From Hyphomicrobiales bacterium (GTDB lineage: Bacteria > Pseudomonadota > Alphaproteobacteria > Rhizobiales > Rhizobiaceae): DNA of 64,000 nt. The translations under genes were made by a program, and so were the position numbers. Each line of letters begins with the position of its first letter. Positions within the stretch are counted from its first letter, which is position 1. The notes under the pieces are model-generated. The model did not search any database. It saw nothing but the letters and a program-made list of their open reading frames with translations, and was not told where the DNA came from. Positions 46,717 through 56,861 of this stretch are shown piece after piece. The DNA lies in the NCBI GenBank assembly GCA_900469475.1, contig UBXG01000016.1:71407-135406 (forward strand), given 5' to 3'.

Positions 46717-47600
46717 CGGCAACATCGGCCACATCCATGTCGGACGACTTCGAGACCATCATACCGGCAAAGCGCAAGCGCGATCCTGTCCTGATCGGCC
46801 TATGGATCGCACTGCTGGTCGTCGCCGCGATCTGGCTTGCACCTTTCGTCTTCATCGTCTTCACCTCGCTGAAAACGCAGGCAGACGTGACGTCTACCGG
46901 TGCCTTCATGCCACCGCTCGATCCGGCCTTCGAGAATTATTCGAGCGCCTGGGGTCGTGGCAATTTCGCCAGCGCCTTCCTGAACAGCACCATCATCACC
47001 GTGATCAAAGTGCCGCTCGGGCTTATCCTCTCGGCAATGGCCGCCTATGCGCTCGCCAAGATCAGGCTGAGGTTCAGCAAGTTGCTGCTACTCCTCGTCG
47101 TTTTCGGCACGATGATCCCTTTTCAGGTCATGCTGGCGCCGCTGTTTACGCTGGTCAATTCGCTCGGACTGATCGACACCTATCCCGGCGTGATCCTGCC
47201 TTACATCGCCTTCGGCGTGCCCTATCAGGTCTTCATTCTCCACGGCTTCTTCAAAGGCATTCCGAAGGAACTGTCAGAGGCAGCCCTGATCGACGGCGCA
47301 AGCCATTTCACCATCTTCCGCCGGATTTTCCTGCCCGTCTGCCTGCCGGTGCTTGCCGCGCTACTGATCCTGGACTTCGTCTCGACATGGAATGAGTTCG
47401 CCATGGCGCTCGTGCTGCTGCAGGACCAGCATATGTGGACCCTGCCGCTGGGGCTCATGTCCTTCCAGGGCCAGTTTTCCAATGATTACGGGCAGTTGAA
47501 TGCCGCAATTGTCATGACCGTGCTGCCGGCAACCATCGTTTATCTGATCTTCCAGCGCTACTTCGTCTCCGGTCTCACTTCCGGCGCGGTCAAGGGCTGA
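46713..47600 (+). CDS. CUT1 sugar ABC transporter permease (MalG type)
   Basis: A 295-residue inner-membrane permease. Six hydrophobic segments start at LIGLWIALLVVAAIWLAPF. The EAA loop reads KELSEAALIDGASHFTIFRRIFLPV, and AMAAYALAKIRLRFS is the MalG-type segment before it. It forms the channel with the MalF-type partner and is driven by the ATPase gene at the end of the transcript. Confidence 0.92.
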   Translation: MTATSATSMSDDFETIIPAKRKRDPVLIGLWIALLVVAAIWLAPFVFIVFTSLKTQADVTSTGAFMPPLDPAFENYSSAWGRGNFASAFLNSTIITVIKVPLGLILSAMAAYALAKIRLRFSKLLLLLVVFGTMIPFQVMLAPLFTLVNSLGLIDTYPGVILPYIAFGVPYQVFILHGFFKGIPKELSEAALIDGASHFTIFRRIFLPVCLPVLAALLILDFVSTWNEFAMALVLLQDQHMWTLPLGLMSFQGQFSNDYGQLNAAIVMTVLPATIVYLIFQRYFVSGLTSGAVKG

Positions 47601-47638
47601 GCGGTCGAACCATCTATACATCTTCCGAGGAGAACATC

Positions 47639-49153
47639 ATGTCCAACGCGTCCGTCGAAAAATGGGGTGTCTTCGAAGCGGCCTTCAACGGTCCTTCGAG
47701 CGGCAATCCCTATCTCGATGTGGCATTCGATGCCGTCTTCAGCCAGAACAGCCGCGAGATCCGCGTACCCGGCTTCTACGATGGCGACGGCGTCTATCGC
47801 GTTCGCTTCATGCCGGACAATGAAGGCGATTGGTCGTTCCGCACGCGCTCGAAGACATCGGAACTAGATGGCAAAACCGGCTCTTTCTTCGCGACCAAGC
47901 CTTCCGAGAGCAACCACGGGCCCGTGCACGTCCATAACAAATTCCACTTCGCCTATGCCGACGGCAAGCCCTTCCTGTCGTTCGGAACGACCTGCTATGC
48001 CTGGACGCATCAGCCGCTCGAGATGCAGACCCAGACGCTCGAAACGTTGAAGAAATCGCGCTTCAACAAGATCCGCATGGGCGTCTTTCCGAAGGACTAT
48101 CCTTATAACGTCAACGAGCCACTCTACGCCTGCTTTGAAAAGGGTGCGGACGGCAAGGAGGACTTCGATCGCCCGAACCCGGTTCTATTTCGCCATTTCG
48201 AGCGCCAGGTCGCAGCTCTTTGCGAACTCGGCATCGAGGCCGATATCATCATGTTCCACCCCTACGATCGCTGGGGATACGCCGACATGTCGGCCGAGCA
48301 GGATTTCCGCTATGTCGCCTATCTCGCGGCGCGGCTTGCCGTCTATCGCAACGTCTGGTGGGCGCTCGCCAATGAGTACGACTTCCTTCTCGACACCAAA
48401 CCGCTGCAGCAATGGGATCGCTATTTCCACATTCTCGAGGAGAACGATCCCTACGGCCATCTGAAGTCGATCCACAACGGCGAGCCGACGATGAACTTCG
48501 ATCATCGCAAGCCATGGGTGACACATACCTGCATCCAGAACTGGGACGTGAAGCGCACACAGGAATGGCGCGAGGCCTATGGCAAGCCTGTTGTCAACGA
48601 CGAGCCGGAATATGAAGGCAACATTATCCAGTCCTGGGGCAACTTGACGGCGCAGGAGCTGGTGCATCGCTTCTGGATCACGGTGACGCGCGGCGGCTAT
48701 GCCGGCCACGGCGAAACCTATTCGCATCCGCAAGACCTGATCTGGTGGGCGAAGGGCGGCGAACTGCGCGGCGAAGCCTGGAAGCGCATCGGCTTCCTGC
48801 GCGACCTGCTGGAGCAAGATGTCGTCAACGGCCTCGAACCCATGTCCTCCTACGGCGAATGGCCGTGGACGCGCGTTTCCGGCGCGCGAGACGGTGATGT
48901 CAGCTACATCTATCTCGGCGAACACCAGCCGGTCATCTGGTCTACCGGCCTGCCCGAGGACGGAACCGACTATGACGTCGACATCATCGACACATGGGAG
49001 ATGACGATCACGCCTGCAAAGAAGGTGGAAGCGCCCATCCCGCATCCGACGCGCCATGGCGCGATCGTGCGCGGCGGCAAGGCGGATGCCGCCTTCGGCG
49101 TGGAACTGCCGGGCAAGCCATACCAGGCGCTGCGCATACGCAAGAAGCATTGA
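47639..49153 (+). CDS. DUF5060/DUF4038 glycoside hydrolase, apiosidase-like (GH140-type), cytoplasmic
   Basis: A 504-residue protein. Residues about 5-95 are the DUF5060 beta-sandwich (EKWGVFEAAFNGPSSGNPYLD, FYDGDGVYRVRFMPDNEGDWSFRTR). Residues about 100-420 are the DUF4038 barrel called apiosidase-like: GKPFLSFGTTCYAWTHQ, KKSRFNKIRMGVFPKDYPYN, VWWALANEYDFLLD with E246 as a likely acid/base, and VVNDEPEYEGNI with E322, E324 and E326 as nucleophile candidates. GH140 enzymes release apiose from plant rhamnogalacturonan II side chains. There is no signal peptide, so it acts on glycosides after import by the CUT1 transporter. Apiose released would feed apsD and apnL upstream. Confidence 0.82.
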   Translation: MSNASVEKWGVFEAAFNGPSSGNPYLDVAFDAVFSQNSREIRVPGFYDGDGVYRVRFMPDNEGDWSFRTRSKTSELDGKTGSFFATKPSESNHGPVHVHNKFHFAYADGKPFLSFGTTCYAWTHQPLEMQTQTLETLKKSRFNKIRMGVFPKDYPYNVNEPLYACFEKGADGKEDFDRPNPVLFRHFERQVAALCELGIEADIIMFHPYDRWGYADMSAEQDFRYVAYLAARLAVYRNVWWALANEYDFLLDTKPLQQWDRYFHILEENDPYGHLKSIHNGEPTMNFDHRKPWVTHTCIQNWDVKRTQEWREAYGKPVVNDEPEYEGNIIQSWGNLTAQELVHRFWITVTRGGYAGHGETYSHPQDLIWWAKGGELRGEAWKRIGFLRDLLEQDVVNGLEPMSSYGEWPWTRVSGARDGDVSYIYLGEHQPVIWSTGLPEDGTDYDVDIIDTWEMTITPAKKVEAPIPHPTRHGAIVRGGKADAAFGVELPGKPYQALRIRKKH

Positions 49154-49176
49154 TCGATCTTCAGGGAAAGAATGTC

Positions 49177-50241
<1,065 letters not shown>

Positions 50242-50265
50242 GAGACAGCGCCTGGCGGACCTAAA

Positions 50266-50628
50266 TCACTCAGCTGCGCGCCTTTGGGTACCATTCATGA
50301 CCGAAAAAACGCGTTTGACGAAGGCATCGCCGTCGAACTGCCGCGCAGCTCCCTCGGTCACATGATCAGGGCGATCGAATATGAACGTCTCTATGTTGAC
50401 GATCGGCAAGTTCAATCGCGTCCGCACGTCCCCGATCATCGCGGTATGCGTCACCACCAGGTGACAGCCGGTTGGATCGAACCATTCCTGAAGACCGGTC
50501 GTCGGTATGGCTGCGACCGTCAATCCCTGTTGCGACAAAAGCGAACTGATGCGCGAGGCAATCTGCTGATTATCCAGACAGATCAGCACATCAGTCTGCG
50601 AAGGGGACGGCGCATGGTTAGCCAGCAT
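50266..50628 (-). CDS. Degenerate receiver-like protein
   Basis: A 120-residue protein starting MLANHAPSPSQ behind GAGAGG. DVLICLDNQQIASRISSLLSQQGLTVAAI resembles the first strand and helix of a response-regulator receiver. The expected phospho-acceptor Asp after CHLVV is Thr (VVTHTAMIGD) and the acidic pocket is reduced, so it is not a normal phosphorylatable receiver. A Lys near the C-terminus (FDGDAFVKRVFSVMNG) sits where the conserved receiver Lys would be. No output domain. It ends 24 bases from the end of the convergent ATPase gene. Confidence 0.6.
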   Translation of the reverse strand: MLANHAPSPSQTDVLICLDNQQIASRISSLLSQQGLTVAAIPTTGLQEWFDPTGCHLVVTHTAMIGDVRTRLNLPIVNIETFIFDRPDHVTEGAARQFDGDAFVKRVFSVMNGTQRRAAE

Positions 50629-50631
50629 CAA

Positions 50632-50864
50632 ACAACCTCTCGTTCACTCACATGCCGAATATAATGATTCGGCAGGTAACGGGGTGTTATAAGTTGTTAC
50701 ATTTTGTTTCAAAATTAAGGCAGTTCCCACAACCATGTCGCGGCGGCGGAATCTCACATATCACTTAAGACATCCAAGATATTGCATTGACATCATGAAT
50801 TTTATTGGCAACCGCAAAAATGTCTGGCGTGATAATGCGGTCAAAGTCGACAATCCCGATGATC
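50632..50864. other. AT-rich intergenic region with a 22-bp dyad
   Basis: About 230 bases. The stretch 50653-50760 is AT-rich and probably the promoter of the receiver-like gene. The remainder is the 3' flank of the flavin oxidoreductase gene. No small gene was found. Confidence 0.4.
50653..50674. promoter_or_regulatory. Inverted repeat upstream of the receiver-like gene
   Basis: TGCCGAAT-ATAATG-ATTCGGCA is a perfect 8-bp dyad with a 6-base centre, 24 bases upstream of the receiver-like gene start. It may be an operator or a leader hairpin. Confidence 0.4.
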
Positions 50865-52907
50865 TCACAGAAGCGAGCAATAGCGCAGCGCGTCGTAAAT
50901 CGCGGCATGTATATTGCGGCTTGCGATCGCATCACCGATGCGGATCAGATCGAAGGAACCAGCTTCGTTCTTGACGGGCAGCGGCGATCGCCTGGCGATC
51001 AATGCGGGATAATCGACGGCACCGAGATTGCGCGACGAGGCCTTTAGCTCAAGGTAAAGTTCATCATTCGCCACCGTGCCATGCTCGACGACCACCTGGG
51101 ACACCCGCCGCTCCCATTGCGTTTCCTCCGAGAAGTCGGACCCTAGAACCGCAACTAATGCATTGCCGTCGCGGCGCACCGATTTCAGGCGCGTATTGAT
51201 GGTGACTCGGACATTCTTCTCGGCGAAGGTCTTGGCATAGGGCACATGGTTCATGCCGCCCATCTCGGGGGCGAAGAAGCGCTCCGGCGAGACGAGTTCT
51301 AGTTCAGCGCCGCCATTGGCAATGACTTCTGCCGCCGACATGCCCGGATGTCCGCCATTGTCGTCGTAAAGCAGCACCTGGCCCTCGGGCTTAACCGCGC
51401 CGGCCAGAATGTCCCAGGAGGAGGTGACGAGGTTGTCGCCGCTCTCCAGCTCGGGGGATTGCGCGATGCCACCCGTTGCCACGATGACGAGATCAGGCTC
51501 GAACGCGAGGACATCGTCAGCTCCCGCATAGACGTCGTAGTGGATCGTGACGCTCAACCGCTCCAGCTCTGCCAGCCGCCAGTCGATGATGCCGATCATC
51601 TCCTTGCGGCGCGGATTGCGCGTGAGCAGATTCACCTGTCCGCCGGCCTTGCTGCTCGCCTCCAGCACATCGACCTTGTGACCGCGCTCCGCCAGCACGC
51701 GCGCCGCTTCCAACCCCGCAGGGCCGGCACCGATGACGACGGCCTTGCGTGATGCTGTTGCGCGCTCGATCCGGTGCGGCATCTCGGCCTCGCGGCCGGT
51801 AGCCGCATTGTGAATGCAGAGCGCCTCGCCGCCCTCATAAATACGGTCAAGACAGTAGGTCGCGCCGACGCAGGGGCGGATATTGGCCTCCTGCCCGGAC
51901 ATTACCTTGTTGACGATATGCGGGTCGGCGATATGGGCGCGCGTCATGCCGACCATATCGAGCTTGCCTTCCGCGATCGCATGACGCGCCGTGGCGACAT
52001 CGGCGATGCGGGCCGCATGGAAGACGGGGAATTTCGTCGCTGCCCTCACCTCGCCGGCAAAATCGAGATGCGGCGCCGAGGCCATGCCCTGGATCGGGAT
52101 GACATTGTTGAGCGCCGCATCGCTATCGATATGGCCGCGAATGATATTGAGGAAATCGACATTGCCGGAGGCCACCAGCCGCCTGGCGATCTCGACGCCT
52201 TCTTCCCGAGAAAGCCCCTTCTCCCAGTCCTCGTCGGCTACCATGCGCATGCCGACGATGAAATCCCGGCCGACAGCCTTGCGAATAGCTTCTGTCACCA
52301 TCATCGAGAACCGCATGCGGTTTTCAAGCGAACCACCGAATTCATCATCGCGCCGGTTGGTTGCCGGCGACCAGAAGCCATCCGTCAGGTGGCCATAGGC
52401 CTCGATCTCGATACCGTCCAGGCCGGCTGCCTGCATGCGTTGCGCCGCCGCGGCAAAGTCTCCAATGATCCGTTCGATATCCCAATCTTCAGCCGCCTTC
52501 GGAAAGGCGCGGTGCGCCGGCTCGCGGATTGGCGACGGCGCCAATACCGGCAGCCAGTCACCTTTGTTCCAGCCGGTGCGACGACCGAGGTGGGTCAGCT
52601 GGATCATGACGGCAGCCCCGAACTCGTGACAGTCGTCGGCAAGCTTCTTCAGCCAGGGCACGATCTCATCGCGATAGGCATGGAGATTGCCGAAGGCCGG
52701 CGGCGAATCCGCCGAGACGATCGCCGAGCCCGCCGTCATCGTCAGCGCGATGCCGCCCTTTGCCTTCTCGCGATGGTAGAGCCGGTATCGATCCGTCGGC
52801 ATACCGCCTTCCGAATAGGCCGGCTCATGAGCCGTCGACATGATGCGGTTCTTCAGCGTCAGATGCTTGAGCTGATAGGGCTGGAGCAAGGGATCGTTGG
52901 AAGTCAT
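50865..52907 (-). CDS. NADH:flavin oxidoreductase of the N-methylproline/dimethylglycine demethylase type
   Basis: A 680-residue enzyme of the old-yellow-enzyme/trimethylamine dehydrogenase superfamily. The FMN TIM barrel spans about 1-375 (LLQPYQLKHLTLKNRIMSTA, MIQLTHLGRRT, DGIEIEAYGHLTDGFWSP). The FAD/NAD half is about 385-640 with AVVIGAGPAGLEAARVLAERG and VIVATGG. The Fe-S segment has C346, C352 and C364, but Ala349 replaces the fourth ligand of the usual CxxCxxC...C pattern. Relatives include P. aeruginosa DgcA and stachydrine demethylase. Next to carnitine breakdown genes, which yield glycine betaine, removal of a methyl group from a betaine-derived N-methyl compound is likely. Confidence 0.78.
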   Translation of the reverse strand: MTSNDPLLQPYQLKHLTLKNRIMSTAHEPAYSEGGMPTDRYRLYHREKAKGGIALTMTAGSAIVSADSPPAFGNLHAYRDEIVPWLKKLADDCHEFGAAVMIQLTHLGRRTGWNKGDWLPVLAPSPIREPAHRAFPKAAEDWDIERIIGDFAAAAQRMQAAGLDGIEIEAYGHLTDGFWSPATNRRDDEFGGSLENRMRFSMMVTEAIRKAVGRDFIVGMRMVADEDWEKGLSREEGVEIARRLVASGNVDFLNIIRGHIDSDAALNNVIPIQGMASAPHLDFAGEVRAATKFPVFHAARIADVATARHAIAEGKLDMVGMTRAHIADPHIVNKVMSGQEANIRPCVGATYCLDRIYEGGEALCIHNAATGREAEMPHRIERATASRKAVVIGAGPAGLEAARVLAERGHKVDVLEASSKAGGQVNLLTRNPRRKEMIGIIDWRLAELERLSVTIHYDVYAGADDVLAFEPDLVIVATGGIAQSPELESGDNLVTSSWDILAGAVKPEGQVLLYDDNGGHPGMSAAEVIANGGAELELVSPERFFAPEMGGMNHVPYAKTFAEKNVRVTINTRLKSVRRDGNALVAVLGSDFSEETQWERRVSQVVVEHGTVANDELYLELKASSRNLGAVDYPALIARRSPLPVKNEAGSFDLIRIGDAIASRNIHAAIYDALRYCSLL

Positions 52908-52974
52908 GTCGCTTTCATCGCTTTTGTGAGATCTAGGCTCAAGCCGCTATCTTTGCTGAGACGAGAGGTTATGG

Positions 52975-53892
52975 CTATAGCGCATTGATAGGCGCTCGAC
53001 GGCGGCGGCTATGCCGCAGGTCGATCGCAGTATGCCAAACGATCGTCGCGAAGATGATCGCTCCGCCGATGAAAGTGGCAACCGGTGGCATCTCCGAGAA
53101 GAAGAGCCAGACCCAGAAGGGCGTCAGCACGATTTCCATCGAACTGATGAGAGCGGCGTCGGCGGCGGGCATCTTCCTTGATCCGAACAGGAAGAGGACG
53201 AAGGCGAGCGCGAAATTCGTTGCGCCGAAAGCCGCGAGCAGAAGCCAATTTTGAACATCCACCGAGCTCGTCGACGCAAAGGGCACGAATACGACGAATG
53301 TCAAAAGCCCGCTGACGACACTCGACGGCAGGATCGGAATGCTGGGGTCCATGCGCGGGATGACGATGATGAGGGCGAAGGTGACTGTCATGCCGAGCGC
53401 CAGCAGATCGCCGATGCCCGTACCGCCGCCGATCGATGAGGCAACGATGACCGCCACGCCGATGAGGCAGACGGTCCCGGCCACCAACGTACGTTTTGCT
53501 ACCCGTTCCTTCAGCATGGTCCAGCTGAGGAAGGCGGCAATGAACGGTGCCGTCGCGTAGATCATGGTCACATTGGCGACCGTCGTCATATAGAGCGCGC
53601 CAATGAAGCAGGCCTGGCTGATCGTCTGGCAGACCAGCATCGCCAGCCCGGCAGGATGAAAGATCGATGCCCATTGCCGCCTGGAAAACCCGCCTTCGAG
53701 GAAAAAGCTGGGAATCAGCAGAAACAGGCCGCCGAACAGCGACCGCCAGGCGATCGCCGTCCATATGTCCGTGGTTAGCAGGCGGGCGTAGATGCCGCTG
53801 CAGCTCCACGCCAGCATTGCCGTTGCCACGAGTACGACGCCCCTCTCATAATCGCTGGCAAGAGCGGAGCGGGTTGGAAGCTGGAATGTCAT
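52975..53892 (-). CDS. EamA/DMT-family transporter
   Basis: A 305-residue drug/metabolite transporter with ten hydrophobic helices in two EamA repeats: VLVATAMLAWSCSGIYARLL..AWRSLFGGLFLL, and the second around LVAGTVCLIGVAVIVAS with AADAALISSMEIVLTPFWVWLFFSE. Direction and substrate are unknown. It is divergent from a LysR gene with a dyad between them, suggesting it is that regulator's target, and it lies upstream of the demethylase on the same strand. Confidence 0.85.
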   Translation of the reverse strand: MTFQLPTRSALASDYERGVVLVATAMLAWSCSGIYARLLTTDIWTAIAWRSLFGGLFLLIPSFFLEGGFSRRQWASIFHPAGLAMLVCQTISQACFIGALYMTTVANVTMIYATAPFIAAFLSWTMLKERVAKRTLVAGTVCLIGVAVIVASSIGGGTGIGDLLALGMTVTFALIIVIPRMDPSIPILPSSVVSGLLTFVVFVPFASTSSVDVQNWLLLAAFGATNFALAFVLFLFGSRKMPAADAALISSMEIVLTPFWVWLFFSEMPPVATFIGGAIIFATIVWHTAIDLRHSRRRRAPINAL

Positions 53893-53969
53893 GTATGGAC
53901 TCGAGGAACGAAGCAGAAGGAACGCCTCTGTGTGCGCCGATATTTGACATCAGGCAAACGAATAGTAGA

Positions 53970-53982
53970 GATAGTAACTATC
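53970..53982. promoter_or_regulatory. LysR-type operator candidate
   Basis: GATAGT-A-ACTATC is a perfect 13-bp dyad in the gap between the divergent EamA and LysR genes, 20 bases before the LysR start. It fits the T-N11-A interrupted palindrome used by LysR regulators for autorepression and activation of the divergent gene. Confidence 0.55.
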
Positions 53983-54001
53983 AGAAATATTTGTGACCCC
54001 A

Positions 54002-54877
54002 ATGCGCGACCCCATTGAGAGCGACCTTCTGCGGACGTTCCTCGTCATCACCGAGACGTCCAATTTTTCCACGGCCGCTCAAAGGATCGGCCGCACGCAA
54101 TCGGCCGTCAGCGCCCAGATCAAGCGGCTCGAAGATACGATCGGCGAAACGCTCTTCGAAAGAAGCGCCCGCGGGGCCGTTCTCACCCGAGCCGGCACTC
54201 AATTGCTTCCCTATGCACAGCGCGTGATCGAGCTTCTGAACGAGGCAGCAGCGAATATTCGCACCAAACCGCTCGACGGGCCGGTCCGGATTGGAATTCC
54301 GGAGGAATACAGCCAGACTGTTCTGCCCGCGGCACTGGCCGCCTTCGCTATCAGGCATCCGGCCGTCGAAGTCACTGTCTCCTGCGATTACACGGCGCAT
54401 AATCTGGCCGCTCTCGAGAAAGACGAACTGGACCTCGCCGTAGTCTTCGATTGGAGCAACCAGAACAAGGGTGAAGTTCTCTGCATCGACCCCACGGTCT
54501 GGGTAACATCGATGGTGCATCGCCTGCATGATGCCGTGCCGCTGCCTGTTGCTACGTATAGGAACTCGACATGGGCGCGTGATTTCGCCTTGCGCTCGCT
54601 GGAGCAGCAGGGCCGCGTCTATCGTATCGCCTTCATCGCCGACACGAGTTCCGGCTTGAAGAATGCTGTCTCCGCGGGCCTCGCCGTGACGACGCTGTCG
54701 CGCAGCAACATTCCGCATGGCTGCCGCGAATTGACGAGCGACGACGGTTTCCCGCCGGTCGATTCGTCCCGCGTGGTGCTTCGCCGCAACCCCTATCATT
54801 CGAGCGAGGCGATCCGGGAACTGGCAGAAATGGTTCGCGAGGCCTTCCGGCCTATGTCGGCTCTCCTGCAGGCGTAG
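54002..54877 (+). CDS. LysR-family transcriptional regulator
   Basis: A 291-residue regulator from ATG 54002 (MRDPIESDLLRTFL); a GTG three codons earlier is also possible. The N-terminal HTH is textbook: FLVITETSNFSTAAQRIGRTQSAVSAQIKRLEDTIGETLFERSARGAVLT. The effector domain (VRIGIPEEYSQTVLPAALAAF onward) has the usual two-lobed pattern. Gene position suggests control of the divergent transporter and perhaps the demethylase. Its 3' end overlaps the convergent AraC-type gene by 26 bases. Confidence 0.9.
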   Translation: MRDPIESDLLRTFLVITETSNFSTAAQRIGRTQSAVSAQIKRLEDTIGETLFERSARGAVLTRAGTQLLPYAQRVIELLNEAAANIRTKPLDGPVRIGIPEEYSQTVLPAALAAFAIRHPAVEVTVSCDYTAHNLAALEKDELDLAVVFDWSNQNKGEVLCIDPTVWVTSMVHRLHDAVPLPVATYRNSTWARDFALRSLEQQGRVYRIAFIADTSSGLKNAVSAGLAVTTLSRSNIPHGCRELTSDDGFPPVDSSRVVLRRNPYHSSEAIRELAEMVREAFRPMSALLQA

Positions 54878-55844
54878 TCCGGCGCCGTAACCGACGTCGT
54901 GTGCCGGACGGGCTTTCGGAAAAGCTGGCACGATAGCTGCGCGAAAAGGCTGATGCCGAATTGAAGCCGGTCGCGGCCGCGATCTCGGCGAACGAAGCCT
55001 TCGTCTCGATGACCTTGCGCCGCGCCGCGTTGAGCCTCAACGCCAGATAATGCACATGCGGCGGCGCGCCGATGCTCTCCTGGAAAAGGGCCTGCAGATG
55101 GCGTGCACTGACGCCGACACGGCGCGCTAGACGCGCGAGAACCAGCGGCTGCTCGATATGGTCCTCCATCAGACGGATCGCCTGTGCCACCCGCGGATCG
55201 CGCATACGCAGGCCGGCCGTCGATGGTGAAAGTTCTGCCGCGCTCGGCATGCTCGCTGGCTCGTAGATGAAGAGGCGGCTGACCTCGAGTGCCAGCGAAT
55301 AGCCTTGCCGTCGCCGGATGATCTCCAGCATCAGATCGACCGTCGGCAAGGAGCCGGCCGTGGTGATCCGCTTGCCGTCGATGACGTAGCGGTCCTTGAC
55401 GGCGCGCACCTGCGGATAGGCGAGCGCGAAATCGTCGTAATCCTCCCAGTGGACGGCAGCAGAGACATTGTCGAGCAGGCTCGCCTCGGCAAGCAACCAG
55501 GTACCGGACTCGATGCCGGCAACCATCGAGCGGTGACGGGCGGTTTGCGACAATTGCATTTTCAGTGCTTGCGTGGCGCTGCGCCGCCAATTGTAGCTGG
55601 CGAGCACGAAAAGCGGTGTCGCATCCGATGTCGGGCGAAAGCTGGAGCAGGCAGGCACCGGGATAAGGCTCGTCGTCTCAGCGGGAGAGCCGTCCGGCGT
55701 GAAAAGCCGCCAGCGATAAAGCTCGGCTCCGGAAATGCGGTTGGCCCCGCGCAAGGGTTCGATCACCGACGCGATCAGGATCAGGTTCGTCTCCGGAAGG
55801 ATCAGGAGGTCGATGTCGAGCGTCTCATTGGCCGATGTGAGCAT
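54852..55844 (-). CDS. GATase1-like AraC-family regulator (CdhR/GlxA type)
   Basis: A 330-residue regulator. Residues about 8-195 form a DJ-1/PfpI-like ligand domain (IDLLILPETNLILIASVIEPLRGAN, MVAGIESGTWLLAEASLLD where Glu replaces the catalytic-type Cys neighbourhood, TAGSLPTVDLMLEII). Residues about 220-315 are two AraC HTHs (MEDHIEQPLVLARLARRVGVSARHLQALFQ, SFAEIAAATGFNSASAFSRSYRASF). P. aeruginosa CdhR, which activates carnitine catabolism, has this architecture. It is divergent from the carnitine genes at 55952. Start behind GGAGG. Confidence 0.85.
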   Translation of the reverse strand: MLTSANETLDIDLLILPETNLILIASVIEPLRGANRISGAELYRWRLFTPDGSPAETTSLIPVPACSSFRPTSDATPLFVLASYNWRRSATQALKMQLSQTARHRSMVAGIESGTWLLAEASLLDNVSAAVHWEDYDDFALAYPQVRAVKDRYVIDGKRITTAGSLPTVDLMLEIIRRRQGYSLALEVSRLFIYEPASMPSAAELSPSTAGLRMRDPRVAQAIRLMEDHIEQPLVLARLARRVGVSARHLQALFQESIGAPPHVHYLALRLNAARRKVIETKASFAEIAAATGFNSASAFSRSYRASFSESPSGTRRRLRRRTTPAGEPT

Positions 55845-55865
55845 TCAGCAATCCTCCGAGAGTTC

Positions 55866-55888
55866 CGAAACTGTATCGAACGTTTCCG
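55866..55888. promoter_or_regulatory. Imperfect dyad in the regulator/BKACE promoter gap
   Basis: CGAAAC and GTTTCCG lie ten bases apart (one extra base in the right arm) between the divergent CdhR-like gene and the carnitine operon. A candidate activator site only; seen by eye. Confidence 0.25.
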
Positions 55889-55951
55889 ATAATGCAAAGC
55901 ATGTGGGCGTCACATGGCTCGTAATGCCTTCAATACGAGGGAGAACAAAAG

Positions 55952-56854
55952 ATGCCTCTTGCGATGAATCGCGATGTCTTCATCACCTGTGCCGTGACCG
56001 GCGCCGGCGATACGGTTTCCAAATCCAGCCACGTTCCGATCACTCCCAAGCAGATCGCGGAATCCGCGATCGATGCCGCCAAGGCTGGGGCGGCAGTGGT
56101 TCATTGCCACGTCCGCGATCCGGAAACGGGCGCTGCCAGCCGCCGCAACGAGCTCTATAGGGAAGTCACGGACCGCATCCGTTCGGCAGACATCGATGTC
56201 GTGCTGAATCTGACCGCCGGCATGGGCGGCGACTTGATTTTCGGCGATGTCGAGAGCCCCCTGCCGCTGAATGATAGGGGTACCGACATGGCAGGCGCCA
56301 CCGAGCGCGTCAGCCACGTTGCCGAATGCCTGCCGGAAATCTGCACGCTTGACTGCGGCACGATGAATTTCAATCTTGGCGACTACGTCATGACCAACAC
56401 GCCCTCGATGCTGCGAGCCATGGCGAAGAAGATGACCGATCTCGGCGTCCGGCCGGAGATCGAGGCCTTCGATACCGGTCACCTCTGGTTTGCCAAGCAG
56501 CTTGCCGAGGAGGGCTTGATCGAGGACCCGGTTCTCATCCAGCTCTGCATGGGTATCCCCTGGGGGGCACCCGATGACCTCAACACCTTTATGGCGATGG
56601 TCAATAACGTTCCCAAAAGCTGGACCTTCTCGGCCTTTTCCATCGGTCGCAACGCCATGGCCTATCCGGCAGCGGCGATCCTTGCCGGCGGCAATGTCCG
56701 CGTCGGGCTGGAAGACAATCTCTATGCCGGAAAGGGCATGTTGGCGACCAATGCCCAGCTCGTCGAAAAGGCGGTGCAAGTGGTCGAAGGCATGGGCGCC
56801 CGCATTATCGGCCCCGAAGACGTCCGCAAGAAATTGAAACTGACGAAGCGCTGA
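55952..56854 (+). CDS. Beta-keto acid cleavage enzyme (BKACE, DUF849), dehydrocarnitine type
   Basis: A 300-residue Zn-dependent TIM-barrel enzyme. H51 and H53 in VVHCHVRDPETG are two Zn ligands, and the family landmarks VLNLTAGMGGD, CTLDCGTMNF, EAFDTGHLWFAKQL and LAGGNVRVGLEDNLY are all present. BKACEs split a beta-keto acid with acetyl-CoA. With L-carnitine dehydrogenase next door the substrate should be 3-dehydrocarnitine, giving betainyl-CoA and acetoacetate. First gene of the carnitine operon, behind GGGAG. Confidence 0.9.
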   Translation: MPLAMNRDVFITCAVTGAGDTVSKSSHVPITPKQIAESAIDAAKAGAAVVHCHVRDPETGAASRRNELYREVTDRIRSADIDVVLNLTAGMGGDLIFGDVESPLPLNDRGTDMAGATERVSHVAECLPEICTLDCGTMNFNLGDYVMTNTPSMLRAMAKKMTDLGVRPEIEAFDTGHLWFAKQLAEEGLIEDPVLIQLCMGIPWGAPDDLNTFMAMVNNVPKSWTFSAFSIGRNAMAYPAAAILAGGNVRVGLEDNLYAGKGMLATNAQLVEKAVQVVEGMGARIIGPEDVRKKLKLTKR

Positions 56855-56861
56855 GGCCCCG

